Numbered from the stretch's first letter, positions 33,601-41,845 are shown. The stretch is 64,000 nt of DNA from an uncultured Clostridia bacterium (GCA_910579745.1 CAJTVH010000007.1:33235-97234); one strand, 5' to 3'. The notes: generated by a model from the letters alone, not told the origin. A program made the numbers and translations.

Positions 33601-35950
33601 AAGCGAGGTTACGGGAAATAAAAATTATAACCTTGCTTTTAAGGCAAACAACAAATCAGGCGGTTATGTTACTATCAAACAGGACGACAAAGTTCTCGTT
33701 ACGCATATGCCTGTATCCAAAAAATCAAGCGTATTGCCTGTAACTCTTAAAGAGAACGCTAAAACCACGTTTAAAGTTGTGTATACTCCTAAAATTGTAA
33801 GTGAGGACGACCCTAACTATGAGATTCTCACATCTACAGCCGACACGTCGCAGACGTTTGTGGTAACTCACAACTCTAAGTTTAACACAAGCGCCGATAG
33901 GATTTATGTCGCTCCTAACGGTTCTATTGACGGAGAGGGTACGAAAGAATCTCCTCTTGATTTGGACACGGCTTTAGGCTTTGTAAAACGAGGACAGACT
34001 ATCGTTATGATGGACGGTGTTTATTTAAGAGACAGAACAATCACCATTCCATCCACAAAATCAGGAACAAAGAATGAGAGAATCCGTCTTATAGCCGACG
34101 AGGGAGCCCAGCCTATTATAGACGCTCAGAGAAAATATCTCGGAATGACTTTAGAGGCGAGCTACTGGGACGTTAAAGGAATAGACATAAGACATGCCGC
34201 TAATAACCAGAGAGGCATGCAGCTTTCAGGTAACTACTGCGTTATTGAGGACTGTAAAATCTATGACAACGGCGACACTGGATTCCAGTTGTCAAGAACT
34301 GACTCAACAGCCAATTCAATGAGAACATGGCCTCATAACAACCTTATCAAAAACTGTGAGGTTTGGAACAACGCCGACCCGTCAGGAAACAACGCCGACG
34401 GTTTCGGATGTAAACTTACGGTAGGATATAACAACGTGTTTGAGGGTTGTGTGTCTCACCACAATCTTGACGACGGCTGGGATTTATACACGAAATCGGG
34501 AACAGGACCTATAGCTCCGGTTACTTTGATTAACTGTATATCTTATCAGCAAGGTTACGTTCTTAATGAGGACGGAACATCAACAAAGAGATCCAAAGGC
34601 GGATGGAACGGTCTTAAATTAGGCGGAGAGTCAATCCCCGTACAGCATTTTATCAAAAACTGCAAGACCTTCTGGAACGGATCAAGCGGAGTATCGTCAA
34701 ACTCCAATCCTCAGCTTACAGCGAGAGACTGCGTGTCATATGATAACGCGAAAGGAAACTTCAGTTTGAGCACAAGTAACTCAAGCGTTAAACATTATAA
34801 TTATGACCTTAAAGGTATAGTTTCCTATAAAGGCGGCGGTGACACGATAAGAGACGTTCAAGTTGAGATTAAGGACGGCAAAGAGGTATATAAAGAGGTT
34901 AATATAGAGCCTAAAGACTATAACTATATTAACGGCAAAAACGCTTCCGGTGATACTGTTGACGACTCATTCTTCAAGAGTCTTGACGCCGATGCCGTTA
35001 TCAAGAACGGTCACTTCGCTCAAGACGCTGACGGTAACTTTATCACAGGGGATTTCCTTGAGCTTACTGACGCTGTTAAAGCTAAGATAGCGGGAGTTCC
35101 AGGATATGAGGACGTTGAGGAAAGCACAACTGAGTCTACTACCCAGTATGTAAAAGACACTTCTGGCACAAGCGGCGGTGGCTCACCTAAGAAGAGCGAT
35201 TCATCAACAACCACTGACAAAGATAAAGACAAAACAGACAAGGACAAAACAGAGAACGAAAAGAAAGAGGATGACAAGAAGACAGAGGACGGAAAGAAAG
35301 AGGATGACAAAAAGACAGAGGATGACAAGACGGATAATGATAAATCTGAGAAGGATGACTCTTCTGTGTCTAACAAAGTTCCGGATGATAAGGGACACGC
35401 TGACAAATTTACTGACCTCGCTGGAAACTGGGCTAAGCCTTATATTTCAGCTCTTGTTGAGGAAGGCGTGATTAACGGTGTTTCCGATACGGAATTCGCT
35501 CCTAACGCTAAAATTACAAGAGCGGACTTCTCGCTTATGCTTATAAAAGCTCTTGGTATGTCATCAGAAGAACCTCATGGATTCTCTGACGTAAACGCGG
35601 GAGACTATTACAGCGACGCTATCGCGGCGGCGAAGGCTTATGGTCTTGTTAAAGGTACCTCAGATGTTACTTTCAGTCCGAAAGCTAATATCACAAGGCA
35701 AGACGCTGTTTCAATAATAGCGAGAACTTTAGACGCTATAGGCTATACGGAAGGAAAGGCGGGCGACCTCAGCGTATTCGCTGACGCTTCCTTAATAGCC
35801 TCATACGCTAAAGCTCCTTTTGAGAAGCTTGTGGGTCTTGGATTTGTAAACGGCAACAACGGTATGGTTAACCCTACGACTAATATTAGCCGTGCCGAAG
35901 CCGCTAAGCTTATCTATGACGTTCTTCAAACCAAAAAAGCTGTGGAATAA
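30653..35950 (+). CDS. Surface-anchored pectate lyase, PL9 family, with Ig-like and SLH domains
   Basis: A 1765-residue secreted enzyme. Signal peptide 1-26. A jelly-roll-like domain (about 50-280), three bacterial Ig-like modules (about 285-560) and a second jelly-roll-like domain (about 695-965) precede the catalytic part. The PL9 right-handed beta-helix covers about 1080-1480. Asp1249 (NADGFGC), Asp1273, Asp1274 and Asp1277 (DDGWDLY) have the same spacing as the calcium ligands of Dickeya Pel9A. Lys1322 (GLKLGG) fits the catalytic base, after a small insertion. A K/D/E-rich linker (about 1510-1585) leads to three SLH repeats (about 1590-1765). It should cleave polygalacturonate by beta-elimination at the cell surface. 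Shine-Dalgarno AAAAGGAGG. Confidence 0.93.
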   Translation: MKKKIIAAVLALSMVFSSTSFTVFADDTVAAEQTEALETSEDSLEEETAEVSDEVSLNDATEVTSPAGVDLSQAVEDGWKFINTGGSTSVMSGDFKSGVTINETAAAKGKWSGSSDEVAWYGVPVDPTKDFTLSADVVINEMNVSGNGSANQSTAGLVVFSGGSWEKDMKWSSKKQPNSVAVSLYQSGGDYTDFCGNYRVDPSARAEWSAPLAKDVITLKGGLNSDSHSLKLTKRGSIYTVYADGNTWFVKDAGNIMSGSKIYPGLFQARQCKVTFTNVKLDVEQREVTSLEITNPPNATEFVLGNKPNLEGMVVTAKYSDGTTEVLEDDGYAVDVDINKEGPQQALVVKGGASTPLTLTYGKNKPVKINVITAPMKTEYFIGQLINADGLEVEAEFLDGSKATLSNEEYTLSLGGKELTDTTYIDANMAKDKSVKIKFAPTTDAFEAGTAYGEIPVTIHKDYSLDSIKISSKPVKTTYYTYYSEENKAWVGEDFDPTGLYIKANYKDASGNIKSDYLSASEYVLDADEFNKTNKTKAGDYKIRASYAADKNVFLDIDVTVKVREVIKMRITGYPVMTYDLNAGANPKDVFVRKGLEVSYLYSSGELAPIDLRKVIYGPGDEEVINQYGVYDLDLTQFSVSEESTADNPKSFITVIPVEERFGKTTLPVTVRVQDDHFWSYVHQGESVSSSKCYVKNITGTYTDPEAEGTKFSLASIGGGGKISTDQDGIAYVYTRIDSDNNFRLSADITVTSYLSKDFDDTARAGQEAFGIMARDNVLMTPSEEFKKTPEYTGQNWISRYAWARKDANGREERKSTGEKYSANFVMVGGCTFGAYPTNPDSPTYEKNRDLNRINLGVRYGSQSHVMTEVGSPTRAIPTSTMTKNMFKKNDKFHLTLERVNGGYKAIAYDYQEGTTEVRYWYPEGGETLTTIDPDSFYVGFFCARNASIDVENVDFHVTDPATDLTSRTSGVAAVAPKVMITSSEVTGNKNYNLAFKANNKSGGYVTIKQDDKVLVTHMPVSKKSSVLPVTLKENAKTTFKVVYTPKIVSEDDPNYEILTSTADTSQTFVVTHNSKFNTSADRIYVAPNGSIDGEGTKESPLDLDTALGFVKRGQTIVMMDGVYLRDRTITIPSTKSGTKNERIRLIADEGAQPIIDAQRKYLGMTLEASYWDVKGIDIRHAANNQRGMQLSGNYCVIEDCKIYDNGDTGFQLSRTDSTANSMRTWPHNNLIKNCEVWNNADPSGNNADGFGCKLTVGYNNVFEGCVSHHNLDDGWDLYTKSGTGPIAPVTLINCISYQQGYVLNEDGTSTKRSKGGWNGLKLGGESIPVQHFIKNCKTFWNGSSGVSSNSNPQLTARDCVSYDNAKGNFSLSTSNSSVKHYNYDLKGIVSYKGGGDTIRDVQVEIKDGKEVYKEVNIEPKDYNYINGKNASGDTVDDSFFKSLDADAVIKNGHFAQDADGNFITGDFLELTDAVKAKIAGVPGYEDVEESTTESTTQYVKDTSGTSGGGSPKKSDSSTTTDKDKDKTDKDKTENEKKEDDKKTEDGKKEDDKKTEDDKTDNDKSEKDDSSVSNKVPDDKGHADKFTDLAGNWAKPYISALVEEGVINGVSDTEFAPNAKITRADFSLMLIKALGMSSEEPHGFSDVNAGDYYSDAIAAAKAYGLVKGTSDVTFSPKANITRQDAVSIIARTLDAIGYTEGKAGDLSVFADASLIASYAKAPFEKLVGLGFVNGNNGMVNPTTNISRAEAAKLIYDVLQTKKAVE

Positions 35951-35972
35951 TATTTAACTCAAACAGATTTTT

Positions 35973-36003
35973 AACCGCGCGGGAAAAACCGCGCGGTTTT
36001 TTT
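35973..36003 (+). terminator. Terminator after the pectate lyase
   Basis: AACCGCGC and GCGCGGTT pair, followed by TTTTTT. Confidence 0.88.
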
Positions 36004-36144
36004 ATGAGCCGAGGCGCCGAAAGGAAATTTATAGGTGAGAATAAATTGACTATAAAATAAAAGTGTTGATATTAGTTCCAATTTAATATATTATTATATA
36101 TATGTAAGGTAAACGCCAAGGAATATTTTGAAAGGAGTCTTTTT

Positions 36145-37017
36145 ATGGCTGAAACATCGGAGGTTTTTGGTTTTACTGAGGAAATCGCTAAATATATTTC
36201 CATTGAATCCGTTATTTCTCTTTTGGTTAAAATAGGGCTATGTATACTTGTTATTATTATAGCCGCCGTTTTAATTAAAGTTTTTAAAAAAGCCGTTAAA
36301 AAGCTTATTTACTCACATAACAGATTTAGTGAAAGAAAAGCGAGAACGTTAAACACGGTCTGTGCGAGCGTTATTAAATATGTGATGTATTTTTTCGTTG
36401 TATGCGAGATTTTAAGCCTCTTTGGGATAAATATTATGTCGTTTATAGCTGTGGCGGGGGTAGGAAGTATAGCTATAGCTTTTGGAGCGCAAAGTCTTAT
36501 GCAAGACATTATTACAGGAATGTTTATACTTATCGAGGACCAGTTTGCCGTGGGCGATAGGATTACTGTAGAGGGATACAGCGGAATCGTCGAGGGAATC
36601 GGTATAAGAACAACGAGAATAAGAAGTGCCGACGGTGATTTGTTTATTATTCCCAACGGGCAGGTTAAAATAGTCACAAATATGTCGAAAGGATTTAACA
36701 GGGCTGTCGTGGATATTTCTGTAGCCTATGAGGAAAATATAGACAGGGTTATGGACATTATGAGAGACGAGCTGAAAACGGCGTTTGAGACAAACAAAAT
36801 AAACGGGCTGTTAGGCGAGCCTCAAGTACTGGGAATAGTGGATTTGGGTGATTTCTCAGTGGTTATACGGGTGACGGCGGACTCTGTTATCGGTGAAAAC
36901 TGGGCTATTGAGCGGGATATAAGAAAGTTTATAAAAAACAGGTTTGACAGGGAAAATATATGTATACCTTATCCCCAGGTTGTTTTACACAAAAGCGATA
37001 ACGGATCTGTTCAGTAA
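36145..37017 (+). CDS. mscS: Small-conductance mechanosensitive channel (MscS family)
   Basis: A 290-residue membrane channel that opens on hypo-osmotic shock. Three membrane helices lie in about 20-125; the pore helix reads VAGVGSIAIAFGAQSLMQDI. The beta domain has GDRITVEGYSGIVEGIGIRTTRIR and IPNGQV. The C-terminal alpha-beta domain is complete. The Shine-Dalgarno AAAGGAG is good. The DUF951 gene downstream is a frequent neighbour in Firmicutes. Confidence 0.93.
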   Translation: MAETSEVFGFTEEIAKYISIESVISLLVKIGLCILVIIIAAVLIKVFKKAVKKLIYSHNRFSERKARTLNTVCASVIKYVMYFFVVCEILSLFGINIMSFIAVAGVGSIAIAFGAQSLMQDIITGMFILIEDQFAVGDRITVEGYSGIVEGIGIRTTRIRSADGDLFIIPNGQVKIVTNMSKGFNRAVVDISVAYEENIDRVMDIMRDELKTAFETNKINGLLGEPQVLGIVDLGDFSVVIRVTADSVIGENWAIERDIRKFIKNRFDRENICIPYPQVVLHKSDNGSVQ

Positions 37018-37110
37018 TGTGGACGATACTGGTTGACAGAGTTTTTTACGCCATAATTTGGCTGATTTTTTTAAAGTACGATTTTGAGTATTATAGTGGA
37101 AAGCTGACTA

Positions 37111-37270
37111 GAGAGTATCTGAAAACAAAAATACGTGCGAAAAATTATAAAAAATAAAACGAAACAGAAAGGCTTTTCTGTTTAATTGGACCGTTTTCGC
37201 TTATTTTTTAATAATTTTTTGGATATTTAGCGTATATAATTGATAGCTTATGGTAGTTTTCAGATACGCA
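37111..37270. repeat. MITE-like inverted repeat, family A copy 3
   Basis: GAGAGTATCTGAAAACA and TAGTTTTCAGATACGCA ends; interior closely matches the copies at 901 and 27224. Confidence 0.8.
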
Positions 37271-37349
37271 ATAATTTATAAAAATATTTTCTAAACCTGG
37301 ACAATTATTTTATTTAATAAGTTTAAGAATCCGTTTAAAATTTTTAAGA

Positions 37350-37462
37350 AACCTGTCTAAAAAATATACTCGAAAGAATCAGCCAGAGTAATATTATTTT
37401 GAGACGTAATAATATTATTTTAATTGATTTTTTGAATGTTTTAACAGTTTTTTAAGCAGGCT
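37350..37462. repeat. Family A' inverted repeat
   Basis: ACCTGTCTAAAAA and TTTTTTAAGCAGGC ends around AATATTATTTTGAGACGTAATAATATT-type pairing; a diverged relative of 54950-55062, in the gap before the DUF951 gene. Confidence 0.6.
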
Positions 37463-37485
37463 TTTAATGAAAGGACGTTTTGATT

Positions 37486-37674
37486 TTGGAATTTAATATT
37501 GGAGACAAGGTTATTATGAAAAAGGGGCACCCCTGCGGAGGGAACGAGTGGGAGGTTCTGCGGGTCGGGGCCGATTTTAGAATTAAATGTATTAACTGCG
37601 GGCACATTATAATGCTTCCGAGAGTTAAGTTTGAGAAAGCGGTTAAGAGCAAAATAGAAAAAAACCCCCGCTGA
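37486..37674 (+). CDS. DUF951 family small protein
   Basis: A 62-residue protein conserved in Firmicutes, function unknown. It has HPCGGNEWEVLRVGADFRIKC and CGHIIMLPR; three conserved Cys suggest a metal-binding ribbon. TTG 37486 is chosen because GAAAGGACG is well spaced and the sequence then starts MEFNIGD as in relatives. It is probably transcribed with or after mscS. A minus-strand terminator from the convergent gene overlaps its last codons. Confidence 0.88.
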   Translation: MEFNIGDKVIMKKGHPCGGNEWEVLRVGADFRIKCINCGHIIMLPRVKFEKAVKSKIEKNPR

Positions 37675-37684
37675 AGGGGGTTAC
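37661..37684 (-). terminator. Terminator of the minus-strand regulatory gene, overlapping DUF951
   Basis: AACCCCC and GGGGGTT pair. The T run (seven T) lies on the minus strand, so it serves the gene at 37704-38165 although it sits inside the 3' end of the opposite gene. Confidence 0.75.
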
Positions 37685-37703
37685 TCTATAAAATATCACG
37701 TAG

Positions 37704-38165
37704 TTAATATTTTTCTATTATTTTAAGCAAATTTTCGCTATTCCATCGGCTTAGAACCTTATTATGTATTCTAAAGCACTGCATTCGGCTTTTATGGATG
37801 ATTTCCGGAATATAATCCCAGCTTAAACCGTCCCGGTATCGAAGCGTTATTATTTTTTTCTCTTCCTGTCCTAAAAAGGCTATTAAACTATCTATATGCG
37901 CTTTTATGCTTAATGTTTCTTTTATTTCCTCTTCAAGGCGGAATATAGTTTTCTCATATATATCTATCGTCTTTATAACCGAATTTTCTATATGGGATGA
38001 GACTCCTTTACCAGAGGGAATCCCGCTTAATTTTATACTTTGTATATCTCCTGTTTCAACGCACAGCTTTTTTAATTCTGTTACCCTCTCGCTTTTCTCA
38101 CGGCAGATTTTTTCAGCGCTTCCCCAAACGCTTAGAATGTGTTTTACTTGGTTGTTTTCTCTCAT
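37704..38165 (-). CDS. DUF1492/ArpU-like phage-type transcription regulator
   Basis: A 153-residue protein with a helical N-terminal half and a C-terminal sigma-70 region 4-like helix-turn-helix: EEKKIITLRYRDGLSWDYIPEIIHKSRMQCFRIHNKVL. This layout is that of DUF1492/ArpU proteins, late regulators in Firmicute phages and related islands. The Shine-Dalgarno AAGGAGAG is strong. With the next gene and a divergent XRE repressor it forms a small phage-like island beside tRNA-Ser. No structural phage genes or integrase are present. Confidence 0.75.
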   Translation of the reverse strand: MRENNQVKHILSVWGSAEKICREKSERVTELKKLCVETGDIQSIKLSGIPSGKGVSSHIENSVIKTIDIYEKTIFRLEEEIKETLSIKAHIDSLIAFLGQEEKKIITLRYRDGLSWDYIPEIIHKSRMQCFRIHNKVLSRWNSENLLKIIEKY

Positions 38166-38212
38166 GTTTTTACTCTCCTTATTGTTTTATAGCTATTAAT
38201 AAAATTTTTAGC

Positions 38213-38286
38213 GCGAAACAATAAAATAATTTTTTGATATATCAAGTTTTATTAAAGCTTTCCCGCTTATTATTTTATTGTTCCGC
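38213..38286. repeat. Inverted repeat, family B copy 4, overlapping a gene end
   Basis: GCGAAACAATAAAA and TTTTATTGTTCCGC ends. Its right end supplies the last codons (GGTIK and stop) of the minus-strand gene at 38270-38716. Confidence 0.7.
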
Positions 38287-38716
38287 CATAAGTTGACTGA
38301 CTGTAATCCATAGCCGATTTAAGTTCGGATATTTTTATAGAGATAGACTCAATATGTTTAATCAGCCTATTACGCAGTTTATACATATTTTCAAAGTCTT
38401 CTTTTTTTATTTGACTTTTTTTTAAATAATTTATTTTATTATAAATTTTATATTTTTTTCCTTTATTGTATTTTTTTTTAAGTTCGGACCGAAGAAACGA
38501 TATTTCTTTATTTATCTTGACTTCTTTTAGGGTGACTAATCTGCCATTTAAAATTTTAAGGTCGATTTCATCAAGTTTCGCCTGAAGTTTTATTTTTATC
38601 TCTTTTAAATTTTTTATTTTATCGGAAATATATATACTATTATTAAATACAGACATAACATCGGATTGCTGCCGTTTATAGGCGTATACATTATTTTCGC
38701 TGTTTTTTTCTCTCAA
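38270..38716 (-). CDS. Hypothetical lysine-rich coiled-coil protein
   Basis: A 148-residue, very basic, helical protein I do not recognise. Long heptad-like stretches (about 33-75 and 95-135) suggest a coiled coil. It is more AT-rich than its neighbours and uses many Lys, Ile and Asn codons, as is usual for mobile-element genes. TTG start with a weak site. It lies between the DUF1492-like gene and the XRE repressor, on the same strand as the former. Its 3' end lies within a family B repeat. Confidence 0.6.
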   Translation of the reverse strand: MREKNSENNVYAYKRQQSDVMSVFNNSIYISDKIKNLKEIKIKLQAKLDEIDLKILNGRLVTLKEVKINKEISFLRSELKKKYNKGKKYKIYNKINYLKKSQIKKEDFENMYKLRNRLIKHIESISIKISELKSAMDYSQSTYGGTIK

Positions 38717-38812
38717 AAATATCGTCGCCTTTCTTCAAAAAAATATACTATATTACATTTTTTTCATTAAATGAAAAAAAATTAAAAAATAATTTCTTTT
38801 TGTTACTACATA

Positions 38813-38830
38813 TGTTTCATATATGATACA
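38813..38830. promoter_or_regulatory. Palindromic operator candidate for the XRE regulator
   Basis: TGTTTCATATATGATACA is an 18-base palindrome with one mismatched pair. A related TATATGAAACAAGTTTGTTTACA half-site cluster lies at about 38887-38909, nearer the repressor gene. Both sit between divergent genes, the normal place for autoregulatory repressor sites. Confidence 0.45.
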
Positions 38831-38965
38831 TAATTATATACTTGAATTATAGTTTTGTCAATAGATTTTTAGTATTATTTTTTATATATGAAACAAGTTT
38901 GTTTACAAAATGAAATTTTATATTATAATTAAGTTTGTAGCGCGACGTTGAGGAGGTTATTTATC

Positions 38966-39325
38966 ATGTATACGTTTGGCGACAAAATAAATTATTTAAG
39001 AAAATGCAGACAAAAGACACAGGACGAAATCGCCGCCGCTGTCGGTACAACTAAGTCCACTATCTCAAAATATGAGAGAAATCTTGTGGAGCCGACTTTA
39101 GAGTCGGCGAAAAATCTCGCGGATTATTTTATGGTCAGTCTAGACTGGCTCGCCGGAAACGGCGGATATGAGAATATAAAAAGGAACATACCGAAAGATG
39201 TTTTTAATGGGTATATTAAAGTAATTGAGAGAGCTGTTAGCCAAGAGGTTACCGCTGATAATTTAGGAGACGCCCTTAATTTTATATCTAAAATTAAAAA
39301 CTCAAATATAAAGTCCGACTCTTAA
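38966..39325 (+). CDS. XRE-family helix-turn-helix repressor
   Basis: A 119-residue DNA-binding protein. The lambda-type HTH occupies about 5-60: INYLRKCRQKTQDEIAAAVG, TTKSTISKYERNLVEP and DYFMVSLDWLAG. The C-terminal part is a short helical domain for dimerisation, without a peptidase domain. ATG 38966 follows GAGGAGG. It diverges from the coiled-coil gene across a 250-base AT-rich region with palindromes, and probably controls that region. Confidence 0.9.
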   Translation: MYTFGDKINYLRKCRQKTQDEIAAAVGTTKSTISKYERNLVEPTLESAKNLADYFMVSLDWLAGNGGYENIKRNIPKDVFNGYIKVIERAVSQEVTADNLGDALNFISKIKNSNIKSDS

Positions 39326-39440
39326 AGTTTGTATACGTGAGGAGGTTATAAACAAGCGATTACAGTGATTTATGGAATTTTTAGCCGTAGGAACTTGTTT
39401 ATTTTTAAGTTCTCTGACTATATATGTTCATTCCTTTATT

Positions 39441-39615
39441 AGACTTCTTTCAAAACTTTACAGCAATTCTGGAAAAGTTAGAAAAAACTATTTTACTCAA
39501 GATTTTTTTAAGCTTTCGGTGTTAAAAAAACAAAAAGCCTTTTGCTAAGATTTTGTGTGAGATATTTTTTCTTATTTATAAAATTTATGTAATTACATAA
39601 TTTTGAAAGAAGTCT
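39441..39615. repeat. MITE-like inverted repeat, family C copy 5 (full length)
   Basis: AGACTTCTTTCAAAA and TTTTGAAAGAAGTCT are perfect 15-base ends. The interior follows 17176-17350, including CTTTCGG and GCCTTTTGCT. Confidence 0.85.
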
Positions 39616-39671
39616 CCTGGGCCGCCATGGTTATTGAGCGGGTTTGTTATTATAAATTTTGAAATAAAAAA

Positions 39672-39707
39672 ATTTCGACCGCGTAACGAAAGTTACGCGG
39701 TCGAAAT
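39672..39707 (-). terminator. Terminator after tRNA-Ser
   Basis: ATTTCGACCGCGTAAC and GTTACGCGGTCGAAAT form a perfect 16-base stem. On the minus strand it runs into TTTTTTT. Confidence 0.88.
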
Positions 39708-39743
39708 AAAACTAAAGAAAGGATACAACTAAAATATATAAGA

Positions 39744-39831
39744 CGGAGAAAGAGGGATTTGAACCCTCGCGCCGCGTGAACGACCTACTCCCTTAGCAGG
39801 GGAGCCTCTTCAGCCACTTGAGTATTTCTCC
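39744..39831 (-). tRNA. tRNA-Ser (anticodon GCT)
   Basis: On the minus strand the acceptor GGAGAAA pairs with TTTCTCC. The anticodon stem CTCCC/GGGAG encloses CTGCTAA, giving GCT. A long variable arm (TAGGTCGTTCACGCGGCG region) marks class II serine tRNA. The T loop is TTCAAAT. CCA is not encoded. Confidence 0.95.
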
Positions 39832-40290
39832 AAATAACTTTTAATTAATTCCCATAGACATTATTATACCACATTTAAAAAAAAAAGCAATACTTTTTTT
39901 TTAAATTAATAAATTTTATTTAGAGCTGTATGGCAAAATCTAATTAAAATTTACTCAAAAATTAAAATATATACAAAAAAATATTTAATATATGAAAAAA
40001 ATAAAGCGTATTAACCTTAATTTTGAAAAGTTTAAATGATTTTTAGGTTAAAAAGCATATTTATATATAATATAAAATTTGTTATTTGTGATATTTTAAC
40101 AAGCGTTAATGAGTTTTTATGAGAGGGGTACTTTTATCTTGTTAAAAATATTTTACAATGTTATAATTAGAGAAGCGTTAGTTATTGACGTTTATTTAAT
40201 ACATAGTAATTATAGCGATTCTATTTATGGTGATTTGTGCTAAAAGTTCAGCGAACTTACGGAGCGTATTTTAATTTTCAGATATGCCAT

Positions 40291-40440
40291 ACAGTCAATT
40301 GACTTGAAAAAGAACAAAAGGAGGGGAGCTTAAAATTATTTTCAGGAAGTAGCGGAGGGAGAGCGTAAGCGGCTGGCGCGACAAGGCGAAAAAGTATTTT
40401 AATCCTCTGACTTGTTTATTTTTAAGTTTATTGACTATAA
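40291..40440. repeat. Family F inverted repeat, long copy
   Basis: ACAGTCAATTGACTTGAAAA at the left and CTTGTTTATTTTTAAGTTTATTGACTATAA at the right enclose the purine-rich interior shared with 1064-1222. The gap 39832-40549 otherwise shows AT-rich DNA and a family A end near 40262-40289. Confidence 0.7.
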
Positions 40441-40549
40441 TTGACTATATATTTGGAATCGCGGCGAATATTGACATTATAGGTAAAACGGACATTTTAT
40501 AAAAGAGTTTTCAAAATATCGTATTATTTATATTGAAAAGGGTGATATA

Positions 40550-41845
40550 ATGATAAAGCTTAGATATAAATTTTATATTATTTTGTTTTTTATTTTTATT
40601 GTAATTTCCGTTTCTTTCGCTGTTATTATTAATCTTACAGCCAATTACAGCAGAGGGGATTTAAAAAACGTTTATTATAACACGCTTTATGATACGGCGA
40701 GAAAAAATATTATATTGTATACGAACAGCATATATGAAATGATTTTATTTGACGAGCAAGAGTTTATTAAATATGACAAGGAAAAAAGGAAAGAGTTTAT
40801 CGGCGATTTTGTAAATGGGATAAGGGATAAAAATTTTAATTATGAGATATATCTTCAGGAAGCGATTGTTTATGATAAAAATAACATTTCCGTACAAAAT
40901 ATTTACAGTTCTAAATATGATCAGCAGGAAGAGTATAAAAAATACGGAAAAGGCGAGGGAACGCAGAAGGCCTTTTATCCAGCTTATGAGCTTTTGACAA
41001 AACTTGAGGATTATACGTCTGTTTTTGACAAGGAAAGTTTTTATTTAAATGAGAAAAATCTTCAAGTGGAAAGGGTTTTTTTCTGCAAATATATACCACA
41101 GTCTAATTTACTTATCACATCATGTTTTTATGAACAGGATTTAAAAGCCGCCGCTGAGGATTACGCCAAAAGTCTTGAGATAGAAAACGAGGATACTGTT
41201 TCCTTTTTCCTGTATGTCACGGTTTTTATAATTATAGCTTTATTTGTGGTTTTATGCTATATTGAGTCTCTCTATTATAAAAGTCTTGAGAAAAACTTTT
41301 TGTCTGAGAAGCTTAAAATAAATGAGAAATATAACAGGCTCAAGGAAATGTCGCAGATAGACGCTCTTACGAAATGTTATAACAGGAAATATCTTAATGA
41401 GAAGATGGTTTTCGCTTTTAAGAGTTTTCAGGCGGGGCATTTGGTGAGCTCGGCGATTCTTTTTGATATTGATAATTTTAAAAAGATTAATGATACTTAC
41501 GGCCACTCGGCGGGCGACGAGGTTCTTAAACAGGTTGCCGAAACCGTTAGAAACTGTATAAGAAAGGATGATGTTTTCGCCAGATGGGGAGGAGAGGAGT
41601 TTGTCATTTTCTTTAAATTTACAAATATCAGAGCCGCCCTGGTTATTGCCGAGAAAATAAGAGCGGCGGTGGAGGCTCTTGTTGTTTCAGTTCCGGGGCA
41701 TGACATAAAAATTACCGTGTCTTTAGGGGTTTCCTGTTTTAAACTCGTTGATTCCGATCTTACTGAATGTATTGAGCGAGCGGACGACGCTATGTATGAG
41801 AGCAAGAAGACCGGCAAAAATAAAGTTACGTTGTACAGCAAGTAA
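40550..41845 (+). CDS. Membrane diguanylate cyclase (GGDEF domain)
   Basis: A 431-residue enzyme making cyclic di-GMP. One membrane helix at about 7-28 and a second at about 220-242 enclose an extracellular sensor domain of about 190 residues. The GGDEF domain (about 265-430) has LTKCYNRKYLNE, FDIDNFKKINDTYGHSAGDEVL and the active motif GGEEF at 347-351. RKDD five residues before it fits the inhibitory product-binding site. GTGATATA-type spacing; weak Shine-Dalgarno AAAAGGGTG. The ligand is unknown. No phosphodiesterase gene is nearby. Confidence 0.94.
   Translation: MIKLRYKFYIILFFIFIVISVSFAVIINLTANYSRGDLKNVYYNTLYDTARKNIILYTNSIYEMILFDEQEFIKYDKEKRKEFIGDFVNGIRDKNFNYEIYLQEAIVYDKNNISVQNIYSSKYDQQEEYKKYGKGEGTQKAFYPAYELLTKLEDYTSVFDKESFYLNEKNLQVERVFFCKYIPQSNLLITSCFYEQDLKAAAEDYAKSLEIENEDTVSFFLYVTVFIIIALFVVLCYIESLYYKSLEKNFLSEKLKINEKYNRLKEMSQIDALTKCYNRKYLNEKMVFAFKSFQAGHLVSSAILFDIDNFKKINDTYGHSAGDEVLKQVAETVRNCIRKDDVFARWGGEEFVIFFKFTNIRAALVIAEKIRAAVEALVVSVPGHDIKITVSLGVSCFKLVDSDLTECIERADDAMYESKKTGKNKVTLYSK

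Noticed and set aside
35020..35471. Three alternative frames across the K/D/E-rich linker of the pectate lyase
   Set aside because: Low-complexity codons give open frames in several phases; none has its own ribosome site or a recognisable domain.
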